Positions 1 through 8,847 are shown, numbered from the stretch's first letter. The stretch is DNA of 64,000 nt from Lachnospiraceae bacterium (GCA_017550165.1 JAFZQH010000025.1:1-64000), one strand, 5' to 3'. The notes: a model not told the origin generated them from the sequence alone. Program-made: numbers and translations.

Positions 1-228
1 ACATCTCTCTTTGTTTTGTTTAAGTATCTCTTCGGGAATACCTGCGCTTTCCTTCCCGAACATTATATAGCAGTCTTCTTCGTAAGAAACCTGCGTGTAT
101 ACCTTCTTGGCCTTGGTGGTGGCCATGTAAACAACAGCTCCGGGATTTTTCTCAAGAAAATCCTCGTAATTAATGTAGCGCCGGACATCCAGCTTGTGCC
201 AGTAATCCATCCCCGCTCTTTTTATGCT
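1..228 (-). pseudogene. trmL-like fragment lacking its N-terminus, running off the left edge
   Basis: Reading leftwards from 228 the minus strand stays open to the window edge. It encodes a close relative of the complete TrmL at 5658-6152, beginning at the equivalent of its residue 44 ([18 protein letters not shown] against [18 protein letters not shown]). The match continues through MATTKAK and MFGKESAGIPEE. The first 43 residues, including the N-terminal part of the SPOUT fold, are absent. At 228 the homology stops abruptly and an HsdM-type sequence begins in another frame. I infer a diverged duplicate or foreign trmL piece joined by illegitimate recombination. The part beyond position 1 is not visible. 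Confidence 0.75.
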
Positions 229-751
229 TGTTAATAGAAAGATCATATCCATTAGCACGTATCTCCTCTGCCGGAACAAGGAAGCTCTGCTCTGTTCGCT
301 CTCTTGTTTTTTCTTCTTCAAGATTATGAAAACGGTTTACTATATCAGGAATATCATTCTCACTTATAGCTCCACGCTTATCATCAAGACTGAATCCATC
401 AGCCTTCATATCATAGAACCATACGTCTTCCGTTCCACCGGAATTTGTCTTCGTAAAAACAAGTACAGCGGTTGATACTCCAGCATACGGTTTAAAAACT
501 CCTGATGGCATAGATATAACTGCAATCAATTGCTGATTATCTACAAGGTCTTTTCTAAGTGCCTTATGTGCAGAGCTGCTTCCAAAAAGAACGCCGTCTG
601 GAACAATAGATAGCGTACTTTCTCTTATGTTCGCTAATTTATAACAAAAAACTACCCTGTTGCCCTCCCCGGCTTCAAAAGTACATTTATTTCTCCGTAT
701 ATTTCTGTCTGTTTTTTCTTTGATAATTGCCCCGTAACCCCCGTAAATACG
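170..751 (-). pseudogene. Remnant of a type I restriction-modification methyltransferase subunit (HsdM)
   Basis: The recognisable part is about 613 down to 229. It carries HsdM-type motifs [38 protein letters not shown] and [20 protein letters not shown], that is, the region after the catalytic NPPF block. The N-terminal half with the SAM-binding and NPPF motifs is missing. The C-terminus runs out of frame into the trmL-like fragment and stops at 170. The 46 codons from 751 to 614 are open but I do not recognise them. The whole stretch is in the same frame as rlmD, separated only by rlmD's TAG at 752-754. No hsdS or hsdR is visible. It is almost certainly non-functional as a methyltransferase. 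Confidence 0.75.
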
Positions 752-2140
752 CTATTTCCTCTCGAGTGAAGTAACTACTTCAACATGCATGCTATGACAA
801 AACTGATCCACGCCGCAAAGCCGCTTTAGCTCATATCCGTTATCACATAGGATCCGAAGATCCCTTGCCAGGGTGGCGGGGTCGCAGCTGACATAGACAA
901 TGCGCTTCGGCGCCATCTTCAGCATGGTTTCAAGACATGCGCGCTCACACCCTTTGCGGGGCGGGTCTACGACGATCACATCGGCATGTATCCCTTCCTT
1001 TTCATATTTCTCCGGCAGTACTTCTTCAGCCTTCCCGACGAAGAATTCTGCATTATCTATTCCGTTGATCCGTGCATTCTCTCTTGCATCAGCAATAGCC
1101 TCGGGGACTACCTCCACACCGTATACCTTTTTTGCCTTGCCTGCCAGAAACAGTGAAATGGTCCCTATACCGCAATACAGATCCCAGACGGTCTCCTCCC
1201 CCTTCAGCCCGGCATATTCCAGCGCCAGAGAGTAGAGCCTCTCCGTCTGGACCGGATTAACCTGATAGAACGACCGGGGGGAAATACGAAACTTCACTTT
1301 TCCGATATAATCCTCGATATAGTCCCTTCCCCATATAGTCCGGGTCTTATCCCCCATGATCACGTTAGTCTTCACTTTATTGATATTCAGGGAAATGCTT
1401 GTCATCCCGGGAATCTCAGTCAACCGGCGGATAAGCTCATCCCCGTGAGGCAGGTCTTTCCCGTTTATCACCAGACAAACCATGATCTCTCCGGTCTTAA
1501 ACCCCTTCCTGATAAGGACATGGCGCACAAGACCGTTTCCTTCGGCAGAATTCTTTGCGGATTCAGATTCATCATAAACGGTTATCCCAAATTCATCTAT
1601 ATAATCGAGGATAACCCTCAGGATCTTCTCATTCTCCGGCGCCCCTATCACACAATCCGTATTTGGGATAATGGAATGGGTCCGGCCGGCGTAAAATCCC
1701 GCAATAGCCTTGCCCTCTTTGTCTCTTCCTATGGGGTATTGAGCCTTGTTGCGGTACCGATATGGCTCATCCATCCCTATGATAGGCTCCTTTATGGCCG
1801 ATATAAACCCGGATTCAAATCCGCCGATCCGGATTAATGCATTGGTTATTAAATCATCTTTTAATTTGAGCTGATTTTTATAATCCATTGCCTGTATCTG
1901 GCAGCCACCGCAGGACCTGTGTACAGGGCACCTTGGCTCCACACGGTAGGAAGAAGGCTCCACCACCTTCATTAAACGGGCATATCCATAGGTCTTCTTG
2001 ACCTTCATGACCTTGGCTTCTACCTTATCCCCTATAACGGCATCCTTTATAAACAGAGTGAAGCCATCAGCCTTGCCGATGCCTTCCCCTGAATTACTCA
2101 TATCTTCAATTGTTACATTTACGATATCATTCTTTTCCAT
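752..2140 (-). CDS. rlmD: 23S rRNA (uracil-C5)-methyltransferase, RlmD/RumA (TrmA) family
   Basis: The 462-residue protein has an N-terminal TRAM-type OB fold (residues 1-60). An Fe-S cluster motif follows with Cys71, Cys77 and Cys80 (CPVHRSCGGC) and a probable fourth cysteine near 162. The C-terminal SAM-dependent domain shows WDLYCGIGTISLFLA, VDPPRKGCE and the catalytic-cysteine motif VYVSCDPATLARDL. This family methylates a uracil C5 in 23S rRNA (or tRNA in some members) through a covalent cysteine adduct; the exact target base cannot be read from sequence. It lies 21 bp downstream of yhaM on the same strand, so the two are probably cotranscribed. Its TAG stop is followed in frame by an open remnant of HsdM. 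Confidence 0.9.
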   Translation of the reverse strand: MEKNDIVNVTIEDMSNSGEGIGKADGFTLFIKDAVIGDKVEAKVMKVKKTYGYARLMKVVEPSSYRVEPRCPVHRSCGGCQIQAMDYKNQLKLKDDLITNALIRIGGFESGFISAIKEPIIGMDEPYRYRNKAQYPIGRDKEGKAIAGFYAGRTHSIIPNTDCVIGAPENEKILRVILDYIDEFGITVYDESESAKNSAEGNGLVRHVLIRKGFKTGEIMVCLVINGKDLPHGDELIRRLTEIPGMTSISLNINKVKTNVIMGDKTRTIWGRDYIEDYIGKVKFRISPRSFYQVNPVQTERLYSLALEYAGLKGEETVWDLYCGIGTISLFLAGKAKKVYGVEVVPEAIADARENARINGIDNAEFFVGKAEEVLPEKYEKEGIHADVIVVDPPRKGCERACLETMLKMAPKRIVYVSCDPATLARDLRILCDNGYELKRLCGVDQFCHSMHVEVVTSLERK

Positions 2141-2161
2141 GGATAACTGATTATAATCCTC

Positions 2162-3112
2162 TTAATTAATGCTGGTCCGCCGGATGTTGGACTCAACAAG
2201 GCGGTTATATCCCAACCATTCCGTATTGCCCTCAGCAACATTTGAAAAGGCCTCCTTTAAGGTCTCCAGCTTGGCATCCGTATTGTCTGCAAAGTTAAGG
2301 GCCACAGCCTCGATAATAGCCGGCTTTTTAGGAGATCCGTATTCCAGTTCCCCGTGATGGGCCGCTATGCAGTGCTTTAGTTCCGTAGCCAGTTTGGTTG
2401 GGAAGCCCTCGATCTTTCTGATAGCTATCCCTATAAGTTCTATGCCCTGAACGATATGCCCCAGCATCTGGCCCTCATCGGTGTAATCATTCTCGGGAAA
2501 ATCCGAGAGTTCCTGCAATTTGCCTATGTCATGGCATATAGCCGCAGTAATAAGCAGATCTCTGTTCAGCAGCGGGTATAGTGTAGTATAAAAATCACAC
2601 ATTTTGGTAACTGAAAGGGTATGCTCCAGAAGCCCTCCTATAAAGCCGTGATGCACGCTCTTGGCTGCTGAGTGTGACTTAAATGCTCTGGCAAATGCTT
2701 CATTTTCCTTAAAGAACATCTCCAATATCCGGCGCAGATGGGGCTCTCTTACTGAGTCAATAAAACCAACCAGTTCCCCATACATCTCCTCAATATCATT
2801 CTCACTGATGGGAAAGTAGTCCTGGGGATCGTACTCTCCCTCTTCGGCTCTCCGCAGGCGCTTGATATTAAGCTGCAGGGCTCCGTTAAAGGAAACGATG
2901 TCCCCCACGATATCCACGTAATCCAGCTTCTCATACTCCTCAATGCCGCCGGAGCCCGGATCCCATACCTTGGAGTCGATAACTCCGGTCTTATCCTGCA
3001 GCACTACGTTTTCATAAGGCTTGCCTGTCTTCGTAACCGCCGCTGTCTTGTTCTTGCAGAAGTATACTCCTCTTATCTGATCTCCCTCATGGAAGGATTC
3101 TATGTATTTCAT
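2162..3112 (-). CDS. yhaM: 3'-5' exoribonuclease, YhaM family
   Basis: The 316-residue protein has the YhaM layout: an N-terminal OB fold for nucleic acid (about residues 10-90), then an HD hydrolase domain. The metal-binding residues are visible as HD at 194-195 (CHDIGKL), HH at 252-253 (AAHHGELE) and Asp near 276 (NFADNTDA). The length matches B. subtilis YhaM. The family trims RNA and single-stranded DNA from the 3' end in the cytoplasm with a divalent metal. It starts at ATG 3112, is divergent from mutS2 across a 136-bp gap, and is followed after 21 bp by rlmD. Confidence 0.88.
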   Translation of the reverse strand: MKYIESFHEGDQIRGVYFCKNKTAAVTKTGKPYENVVLQDKTGVIDSKVWDPGSGGIEEYEKLDYVDIVGDIVSFNGALQLNIKRLRRAEEGEYDPQDYFPISENDIEEMYGELVGFIDSVREPHLRRILEMFFKENEAFARAFKSHSAAKSVHHGFIGGLLEHTLSVTKMCDFYTTLYPLLNRDLLITAAICHDIGKLQELSDFPENDYTDEGQMLGHIVQGIELIGIAIRKIEGFPTKLATELKHCIAAHHGELEYGSPKKPAIIEAVALNFADNTDAKLETLKEAFSNVAEGNTEWLGYNRLVESNIRRTSIN

Positions 3113-3166
3113 CTTGTCTCCTTGCCTTTCCGTATTATCCTATGCGCTTCGCAATTTCTCCGTTGC

Positions 3167-3187
3167 GTCCCGATCATATATCGGGAC
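3167..3187. promoter_or_regulatory. Perfect dyad between divergent yhaM and mutS2
   Basis: Arms GTCCCGAT and ATCGGGAC (8 bp each) are separated by 5 bases. The dyad sits in the 136-bp space between the two divergent starts and upstream of the mutS2 -35. It could be an operator or a cruciform. No regulator can be assigned. Confidence 0.4.
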
Positions 3188-3213
3188 ATATTATACCATA
3201 GAATATGTGTGTA

Positions 3214-3242
3214 TTGAAACATTTCCGCCATTTAAATATAAT
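3214..3242 (+). promoter_or_regulatory. Sigma-A promoter of mutS2
   Basis: TTGAAA at 3214-3219, a 17-base spacer, then TATAAT at 3237-3242. The expected transcription start, about 7 bases after the -10, falls on the mutS2 ATG at 3249. Confidence 0.7.
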
Positions 3243-3248
3243 GGAATC

Positions 3249-5627
3249 ATGAAACAGGCGACTTTAAACACTCTTGAATTCAATAAGATAGTCTCTCTGC
3301 TTGAAGCGGAGGCTTCCTGCGATGGCGGCCGTGAGCTGTGCAGAAATATCACTCCCCTTACGGATATCTACGAGATCGACCGGCTCCAGACCGAGACGTC
3401 GGACGCCCTCTCCCGTATATTCAAACAGGGAAATGTTAACCTCTCCGGCACAACGGATATCCGCGGTTCCCTTAAGCATCTGGATATAGGGGGTTCTCTT
3501 TCCGCAAATGAGCTCCTTAAGATAGCCCAGCTTCTGGAGACCGCAGGGCGAGCCAAGTCCTACTCACGGGGAGAGAGGGAAAGCGACGAGACGGATTCCT
3601 TATCATCTTTGTTCTCTGCCCTTGAGCCCCTGTCCACCATATCGGGAGATATCAGGCGGTGTATCATTTCCGAAGAAGAGATTGCCGATGACGCAAGCTC
3701 AGGGTTAAAGTCTGTCCGCCGCACTATCAGGAATATAAATGACAAGATCCATTCCCAGATCACGTCCATCCTTAACAGCTCCACCATGCGGACATACCTG
3801 CAGGACAACGTCATCACCATGCGTGGCGAACGATACTGCATTCCCGTGAAGGCGGAGTATAAATCCCAGGTTCCGGGCATGATCCATGACCAGTCGGGAT
3901 CCGGCTCCACCGTATTCATTGAGCCCATGTCCATTGTGAAGCTGAATAACGACCTGAAGGAGCAGTTCATTCAGGAAGAAAAAGAGATAGAGATCATCCT
4001 GGCTGACCTAAGCGCCAAGGTAGGGGAACACACTGCGGAGATCGAAGCGGATTACACTGTCCTTGTACAGCTGGATTTCATCTTCGCCAGAGCGTCTCTT
4101 GCTAAAAAGATGACCGCTTCCAAGCCGGAGATGAACACTGATCGCCGCATTAACATCAAGAGAGGGCGCCATCCCCTCATTGATTCCTCGAGGGTTATCC
4201 CCATAAGTGTGCCTTTGGGGGAGGATTATGCACAACTGATCATCACAGGCCCCAATACCGGTGGAAAAACCGTGTCCTTAAAGACAGTTGGTCTTCTTAC
4301 CCTCATGGCCCAGTCAGGACTTCACGTCCCGGCAAACGATCACTCCGAGTTTAATGTATTCGACAATATATTTGCGGATATCGGTGACGAGCAGAGCATT
4401 GAGCAGAGCCTGTCCACCTTCTCCGCCCACATGACCAATATAGTCTCCATCCTCAAGGAGGTAAACTATAACAGCCTGGTCCTCTTCGATGAACTGGGCG
4501 CCGGGACAGACCCCACAGAGGGCGCCGCTCTCGCCACAGCCATCCTGTCCTACCTTCATGAACGGGGGATCCTTACCATGGCAACCACTCATTACAGCGA
4601 GCTTAAAGTCTATGCCCTTTCCACCGCTGGTGTGGAGAACGCCTGCTGCGAGTTCGATGTGGAGACTTTGAGCCCAACCTACCGCCTTCTTATCGGAGTA
4701 CCGGGCAAGAGTAACGCATTTGCCATCTCAAGCAAGCTGGGTCTTGCAAACGGCATCATTGAGCGTGCGAAGGAACATATTGACGAAGGCTCAAAAAGCT
4801 TCGAGGACCTGATCTCAGATTTGGAGGATTCAAGGGCCACCATAGAAAACGATAAGCTGGAGATCTCGCAAAGCAAGGAAGAGATCACATCTCTTCGAAG
4901 GAAGCTGGAGGAAAAGGAGAGCAATATCGCAGCCAAACGTGAAGAGATCCTTCGGGAGGCCAACCGACAGGCGGGGGAGATCCTTCGGGAAGCCAAAGAA
5001 TTTGCAGATAAGACCATTAAAGATATTAATAAGCTTGCCTCCGGCAAGGTTGATATGAAGGAGCTGGAGAGGGTAAGACAGACTGCCGGCTCTCGATTAA
5101 ACGATGCAACGGGCAAGGCGTCTCAAAAGACTGAACAGAAGAAAAACAAAAAGAATAAGCCCTCTGACTTCAAGCCAGGCGACAGTGTCCGTGTATTAAG
5201 CCTCAACCTGAAGGGCACGGTACAGACCAGGCCTAATGATAAGGGGGATATCTTTGTGCAGATGGGTATTCTTCGCTCCCAGGTAAATATATCTGACCTG
5301 GAACTCATTGATGAACCGGACGTGACTGCGCCTAACATGACGAAGACAGGCTCCGGCAAGATCAAGATGAATAAATCCGCCTCTGTTTCCACAGAGCTTA
5401 ATATCATCGGAAAGACCACGGATGAAGGAACCTCCATCCTTGAGAAATACTTAGACGATGCTTATCTGGCTCATCTGGACTCCGTCCGCATCGTCCACGG
5501 CAGAGGAACCGGAGCGCTTAGGGATGCAGTACATAAGGCCCTTCGTAAATGTAAATACGTAAAAAGCTTCCGCCTCGGAGAATTCGGGGAAGGCGACACC
5601 GGAGTAACAATAGTTGAGTTTAAATAA
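3249..5627 (+). CDS. mutS2: MutS2 endonuclease / ribosome-collision ATPase with Smr domain
   Basis: The 792-residue MutS2 starts at ATG 3249 (MKQATLNTLEFNKI), which aligns with the usual family start. The frame is open further upstream, but those codons contain the promoter. The core and lever region is followed by the ATPase with Walker A GPNTGGKTV near residue 335 and Walker B VLFDELGAGTDPTEGAA. A long charged coiled coil spans about 515-640, and a C-terminal Smr nuclease domain carries VRIVHGRGTGALR. The mismatch-recognition domain of MutS is absent, as expected for MutS2. Family roles are recombination control and splitting of collided ribosomes. No Shine-Dalgarno is visible and a consensus promoter abuts the ATG, so the message may be leaderless. 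Confidence 0.93.
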   Translation: MKQATLNTLEFNKIVSLLEAEASCDGGRELCRNITPLTDIYEIDRLQTETSDALSRIFKQGNVNLSGTTDIRGSLKHLDIGGSLSANELLKIAQLLETAGRAKSYSRGERESDETDSLSSLFSALEPLSTISGDIRRCIISEEEIADDASSGLKSVRRTIRNINDKIHSQITSILNSSTMRTYLQDNVITMRGERYCIPVKAEYKSQVPGMIHDQSGSGSTVFIEPMSIVKLNNDLKEQFIQEEKEIEIILADLSAKVGEHTAEIEADYTVLVQLDFIFARASLAKKMTASKPEMNTDRRINIKRGRHPLIDSSRVIPISVPLGEDYAQLIITGPNTGGKTVSLKTVGLLTLMAQSGLHVPANDHSEFNVFDNIFADIGDEQSIEQSLSTFSAHMTNIVSILKEVNYNSLVLFDELGAGTDPTEGAALATAILSYLHERGILTMATTHYSELKVYALSTAGVENACCEFDVETLSPTYRLLIGVPGKSNAFAISSKLGLANGIIERAKEHIDEGSKSFEDLISDLEDSRATIENDKLEISQSKEEITSLRRKLEEKESNIAAKREEILREANRQAGEILREAKEFADKTIKDINKLASGKVDMKELERVRQTAGSRLNDATGKASQKTEQKKNKKNKPSDFKPGDSVRVLSLNLKGTVQTRPNDKGDIFVQMGILRSQVNISDLELIDEPDVTAPNMTKTGSGKIKMNKSASVSTELNIIGKTTDEGTSILEKYLDDAYLAHLDSVRIVHGRGTGALRDAVHKALRKCKYVKSFRLGEFGEGDTGVTIVEFK

Positions 5628-5651
5628 GGGCGCTCCCGAGGAAGTGCCCTT
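5626..5651. terminator. Hairpin between convergent mutS2 and trmL
   Basis: A nine-base-pair stem pairs 5626-5634 with 5643-5651 (AAGGGCGCT with AGTGCCCTT, one G-U pair), with an 8-base loop. It overlaps the mutS2 stop. The flank is only modestly T-rich, slightly better on the minus side, so it probably ends both genes weakly. Confidence 0.5.
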
Positions 5652-5657
5652 AGTATT

Positions 5658-6152
5658 CTACCATGACAATCTGTGCAGTTCTCCTTCTAACTGCAACTGC
5701 CCGAATCCTTGCTGCCGCAAGACTTCATATAATACTATGGCTACGGAATTAGAGAGGTTAAGAGACCTTATCTCATCACCCATGGGGATACGGATACACC
5801 TCTCTTTATTCTCTACCAGGTATTCCTCCGGTATCCCGGCGCTTTCCTTGCCGAACATGATATAGCAGTCCTTTTCATACGTCACGTCGCAGTATACCAG
5901 TTTCGCCTTGGTGGTGGCCATATATATGACCGCTCCCGGGTTTTTCTCAAGAAACTCAGCGTAATTAATGTATCTCCTGACATCGAGCTTGTCCCAATAG
6001 TCCATGCCTGCTCTTTTTATGCTCCGGTCATCAAGATGAAAACCCAGTGGTTCTATTAAGTGAAGCACGGACCCCGTTGCCACGCAGGTCCGTCCTATAT
6101 TGCCCGTATTCGCCGGCATCTCCGGCTCTAACAAAACTATATTAATTGCCAT
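5658..6152 (-). CDS. trmL: tRNA (cytidine(34)-2'-O)-methyltransferase
   Basis: The 164-residue SPOUT-class methyltransferase is full length for TrmL. It shows the early NTGNIGRTC motif (about 15-23), MFGKESAGIPEEYL near 105, and the C-terminal knot motifs IRIPM and SLNLSNSVAIVLYE. It 2'-O-methylates the wobble base of tRNA-Leu isoacceptors with SAM. It is the last gene of a minus-strand run that follows the aminotransferase by 16 bp. A diverged, truncated copy of its middle and C-terminal part lies at the left edge of the window. Confidence 0.9.
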   Translation of the reverse strand: MAINIVLLEPEMPANTGNIGRTCVATGSVLHLIEPLGFHLDDRSIKRAGMDYWDKLDVRRYINYAEFLEKNPGAVIYMATTKAKLVYCDVTYEKDCYIMFGKESAGIPEEYLVENKERCIRIPMGDEIRSLNLSNSVAIVLYEVLRQQGFGQLQLEGELHRLSW

Positions 6153-6168
6153 GTTATTAAATCCTGCT

Positions 6169-7338
6169 TTATTTATTGGCTCTTAGTCGCCCTATGAAGG
6201 CTGATATATGTTCCATGGCTTTCTTAAGGTCTTCAAGAGAGTATGCATACGAGATCCGAAGGAAGCCCTCTCCGCATGCTCCGAAAGCGGTTCCGGGAAC
6301 TACAGCCACCTTTTCCTCTTCAAGAAGCCTTGTGGCGAACTCCTCAGATGTCATTCCGAACTCCTTGATACAGGGGAATACATAAAATGCGCCGTATGGC
6401 TCGAAGCAGTCAAGTCCCAGCTCCTTAAAAGCATGCATGAGATACCTTCTTCGTCCGTTATAGGTCTCCCTCATCTCTGCCACGTCATCATCGGAATTCT
6501 TCAACGCATCTATTCCGGCATACTGACTGTTAGTGGGAGCGCACATAATGGCAAACTGGTGGATCTTGGTCATCTGCTCCAATATTTTCTTGGGACCGCA
6601 GGCATAACCCAGTCTCCAGCCTGTCATGGCAAAGGCCTTGGAAAAGCCGTTAATAAGTATGGTCCTCTCCCTCATTCCCGGGAGTGATGCGATGGACACA
6701 TGGTCTCTGCCGTAGGTCAGTTCGGAGTAAATCTCATCAGATATTACATACAGATCCTTCTCGATGATCACCCCTGCTATAGCCTCCAGATCCTTCTTCT
6801 CCATAATGGCTCCGGTGGGATTATTGGGGAAAGGAAGTACCAGGATCTTGGTCTTAGGTGTAATGGCTTCCAGTAACTCTTCCTTTGTAAGGCGGAATTC
6901 ATTCTCGGCCTTCAGGTTGATGATAACCGGCTTACCTCCCGCCAGTATTGTACAGGGCTCATAGGATACATAGCTGGGCTGGGGGATAAGAACCTCATCC
7001 CCGGGATTGATCATGGCGCGAAGCCCCAGGTCGATGGCTTCGCTTCCACCTACGGTAACCAGCACTTCACCCATAGGATCATACTCCAGATCATATCTGC
7101 GCTTCAGGTAATTGCATATCTCGACCCTGAGCTCTTTCAATCCCGAATTGGAGGTATAGAAAGTCTTCCCCTTCTCCAGAGTATAGATGCCCTCGTCTCT
7201 TATATGCCAGGGCGTATCAAAATCCGGCTCTCCGACTCCCAAAGATATGGCGTCGTCCATCTCATTTACAATATCAAAAAACTTACGGATCCCTGAAGGC
7301 TTCAGGGAGATAACAGTATCTGATAACGGTTCTCTCAT
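6169..7338 (-). CDS. Class I/II PLP-dependent aminotransferase (AlaT-like)
   Basis: The 389-residue fold-type I aminotransferase has PLP-lysine motif NGFSKAFAMTGWRLGY (Lys near 236), the SDEIYSELTY segment and FPNNPTGA. Its start overlaps by one base the stop of an Lrp/AsnC-family gene. The pair resembles B. subtilis yugH-yugG (alaT-alaR), where the enzyme is an alanine transaminase and the neighbour regulates it, so alanine or another neutral amino acid is a reasonable substrate guess. An aspartate/aromatic aminotransferase cannot be excluded from sequence alone. Confidence 0.85.
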   Translation of the reverse strand: MREPLSDTVISLKPSGIRKFFDIVNEMDDAISLGVGEPDFDTPWHIRDEGIYTLEKGKTFYTSNSGLKELRVEICNYLKRRYDLEYDPMGEVLVTVGGSEAIDLGLRAMINPGDEVLIPQPSYVSYEPCTILAGGKPVIINLKAENEFRLTKEELLEAITPKTKILVLPFPNNPTGAIMEKKDLEAIAGVIIEKDLYVISDEIYSELTYGRDHVSIASLPGMRERTILINGFSKAFAMTGWRLGYACGPKKILEQMTKIHQFAIMCAPTNSQYAGIDALKNSDDDVAEMRETYNGRRRYLMHAFKELGLDCFEPYGAFYVFPCIKEFGMTSEEFATRLLEEEKVAVVPGTAFGACGEGFLRISYAYSLEDLKKAMEHISAFIGRLRANK

Positions 7339-7817
7339 TACAACATTTTCATCCTTTTATCTTCTTTTTTCTCGCCAAATATAGTTCCGTGATCTTTGTA
7401 TCTCTTTAAAATAAAGTGTGTCGCTGTGCTTAATACCTGGTCCAAGGTAGAGAGCTTGTCGGATACAAACTGGGATACCTCCCTGAGGCTCTTGCCGTCA
7501 ATAGTCACCAGCAGATCATATCCGCCGGAGATAAGGTATACGGATTCCACCTCCGCGTAGTTGTATATTCTCTCTGCTATGGAATCAAAGCCCTGTCCCC
7601 TCTGGGGTGTAACCTTAACCTCAATGAGGGCGGACACCTTCTCCTGTGTGGTCTTGTCCCAGTCTATCAGCGTATGGTATCCGCAAATGATACGCTCGGC
7701 CTCCATAGCTTCCAGTTCATTAGCCACTGCCACCTCATCTACTCCCAGCATGATGGCAAGATCTTTCAGATCTATGCGGCTGTTCTTCTCGATAAATGTC
7801 AGTATCTTCTCTCTCAC
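7338..7817 (-). CDS. Lrp/AsnC family transcriptional regulator
   Basis: The 159-residue regulator has an N-terminal winged helix (about 1-60, with LKDLAIMLGVDEVAVANEL as the HTH). A RAM ligand-binding/oligomerisation domain follows (about 65-145, with ALIEVKVTP and YDLLVTIDGKSL). Members bind amino acids as effectors. It is four bases downstream of the HypE-like gene and overlaps the aminotransferase start by one base, so all three are cotranscribed. It probably controls its own operon in response to the aminotransferase's substrate or product, as AlaR does for AlaT. Confidence 0.87.
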   Translation of the reverse strand: MREKILTFIEKNSRIDLKDLAIMLGVDEVAVANELEAMEAERIICGYHTLIDWDKTTQEKVSALIEVKVTPQRGQGFDSIAERIYNYAEVESVYLISGGYDLLVTIDGKSLREVSQFVSDKLSTLDQVLSTATHFILKRYKDHGTIFGEKKEDKRMKML

Positions 7818-7821
7818 AGCT

Positions 7822-8820
7822 TCACTCTCCGTTTCTTATTAGTATTTTTAAAAGCTCCTCCGGCTTCGGGGAGTCTAAATATGTGACCTCGTCTTCATTC
7901 ATTATAATCCTGTCGTTACTATCCGTAAACCTCCCGATGCAAGTTGCTTCTATTCCCTTTCCTGATAGTACGTTTACCAGGCCTTCGCCGTCAGGAATCG
8001 CTATCAGCATGCTTCCCGCAGAAAGAAGTCTGTAGGGGTTAATGTCAAATATCTCGCAGATCTCTATGGTTTCCTGTCTGACGGGGATCTTTTTCAGATC
8101 CACCGTCAGTCCGGTCCCGGATGCTTCTGACATCTCCCACAGGCCGTTATAAATCCCGCCTTGGGACAGGTCATGCATGGCATGAGCACCGTAGTCTGAT
8201 GCAATTTCTGCCTCCGGAAGGACTGACATAAGGTCTCGGAAGGATTTTGCCTCGTTTATTAACTCCTGTTTAAATTTCTCGGAAATAATCTCCTCCCGGC
8301 ACTCGGCTAATATCCCTGTACCTGCAAGGCCTATCCATTTCGTTACGACGATTTCGTCTCCGGGTTCTGCCCTGGATGATGATAGGAGTTTTTCCTTTTT
8401 TGCCAGCCCCAGTGCCGTTACGGTTATAACAGGACGATCAACAACCGGGGTGACCTGGGTATGGCCGCCAAGAGGTCTGATCCCAAGTTTCGTGCATATT
8501 CCGGCTATCTCATCTGAGAGGGCCTTCAATTCCGCTTCTTCCATGCTCTCCGGTAACAATCCCGTTACAGTGACCCCAATGGGTTTCGCCCCTGATGACG
8601 CTAAATTGTTGACCGCTGAGATAAGGGGATAATATACGTAGTCTTCTTCCACATCCGGAAAGGCCCCTGTTGCAGATACTATGACCTCATCTTCCGCCGC
8701 CTCGAATGCAGAAACGTCCCTGCCTACTCCCGGAGATATAATTAGCTCCGGGCTCTTAACCTTTATTCTTTTGAATACCGATCGCTTCAGCACGGATTCC
8801 GATAGTTTTCCCGTCTTCAT
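7822..8820 (-). CDS. AIR synthase-related (HypE-like) protein
   Basis: The 332-residue protein has the two-domain AIR synthase/HypE architecture. An N-terminal ATP-binding half carries AVNNLASSGAKPIGVTVTG and GGHTQVTP. A C-terminal half carries ASDYGAHAMHDLSQGGIYN and LLSAGSMLIAIP. True HypE makes the thiocyanate ligand for NiFe hydrogenases, but no hyp or hydrogenase genes are present, and I do not see a HypE-type C-terminal cysteine. It heads an operon with an Lrp regulator and an aminotransferase, so its role is probably metabolic and unknown. Translation starts at ATG 8820 after an AGAGGATGACC ribosome site. Confidence 0.75.
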   Translation of the reverse strand: MKTGKLSESVLKRSVFKRIKVKSPELIISPGVGRDVSAFEAAEDEVIVSATGAFPDVEEDYVYYPLISAVNNLASSGAKPIGVTVTGLLPESMEEAELKALSDEIAGICTKLGIRPLGGHTQVTPVVDRPVITVTALGLAKKEKLLSSSRAEPGDEIVVTKWIGLAGTGILAECREEIISEKFKQELINEAKSFRDLMSVLPEAEIASDYGAHAMHDLSQGGIYNGLWEMSEASGTGLTVDLKKIPVRQETIEICEIFDINPYRLLSAGSMLIAIPDGEGLVNVLSGKGIEATCIGRFTDSNDRIIMNEDEVTYLDSPKPEELLKILIRNGE

Positions 8821-8847
8821 TGGTCATCCTCTTTTTCTTGATAAAAC

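Noticed and set aside
1..751. Active type I restriction-modification system
   Set aside because: Only the middle of HsdM is present, without the catalytic half, hsdS or hsdR, and it ends in an unrelated gene.
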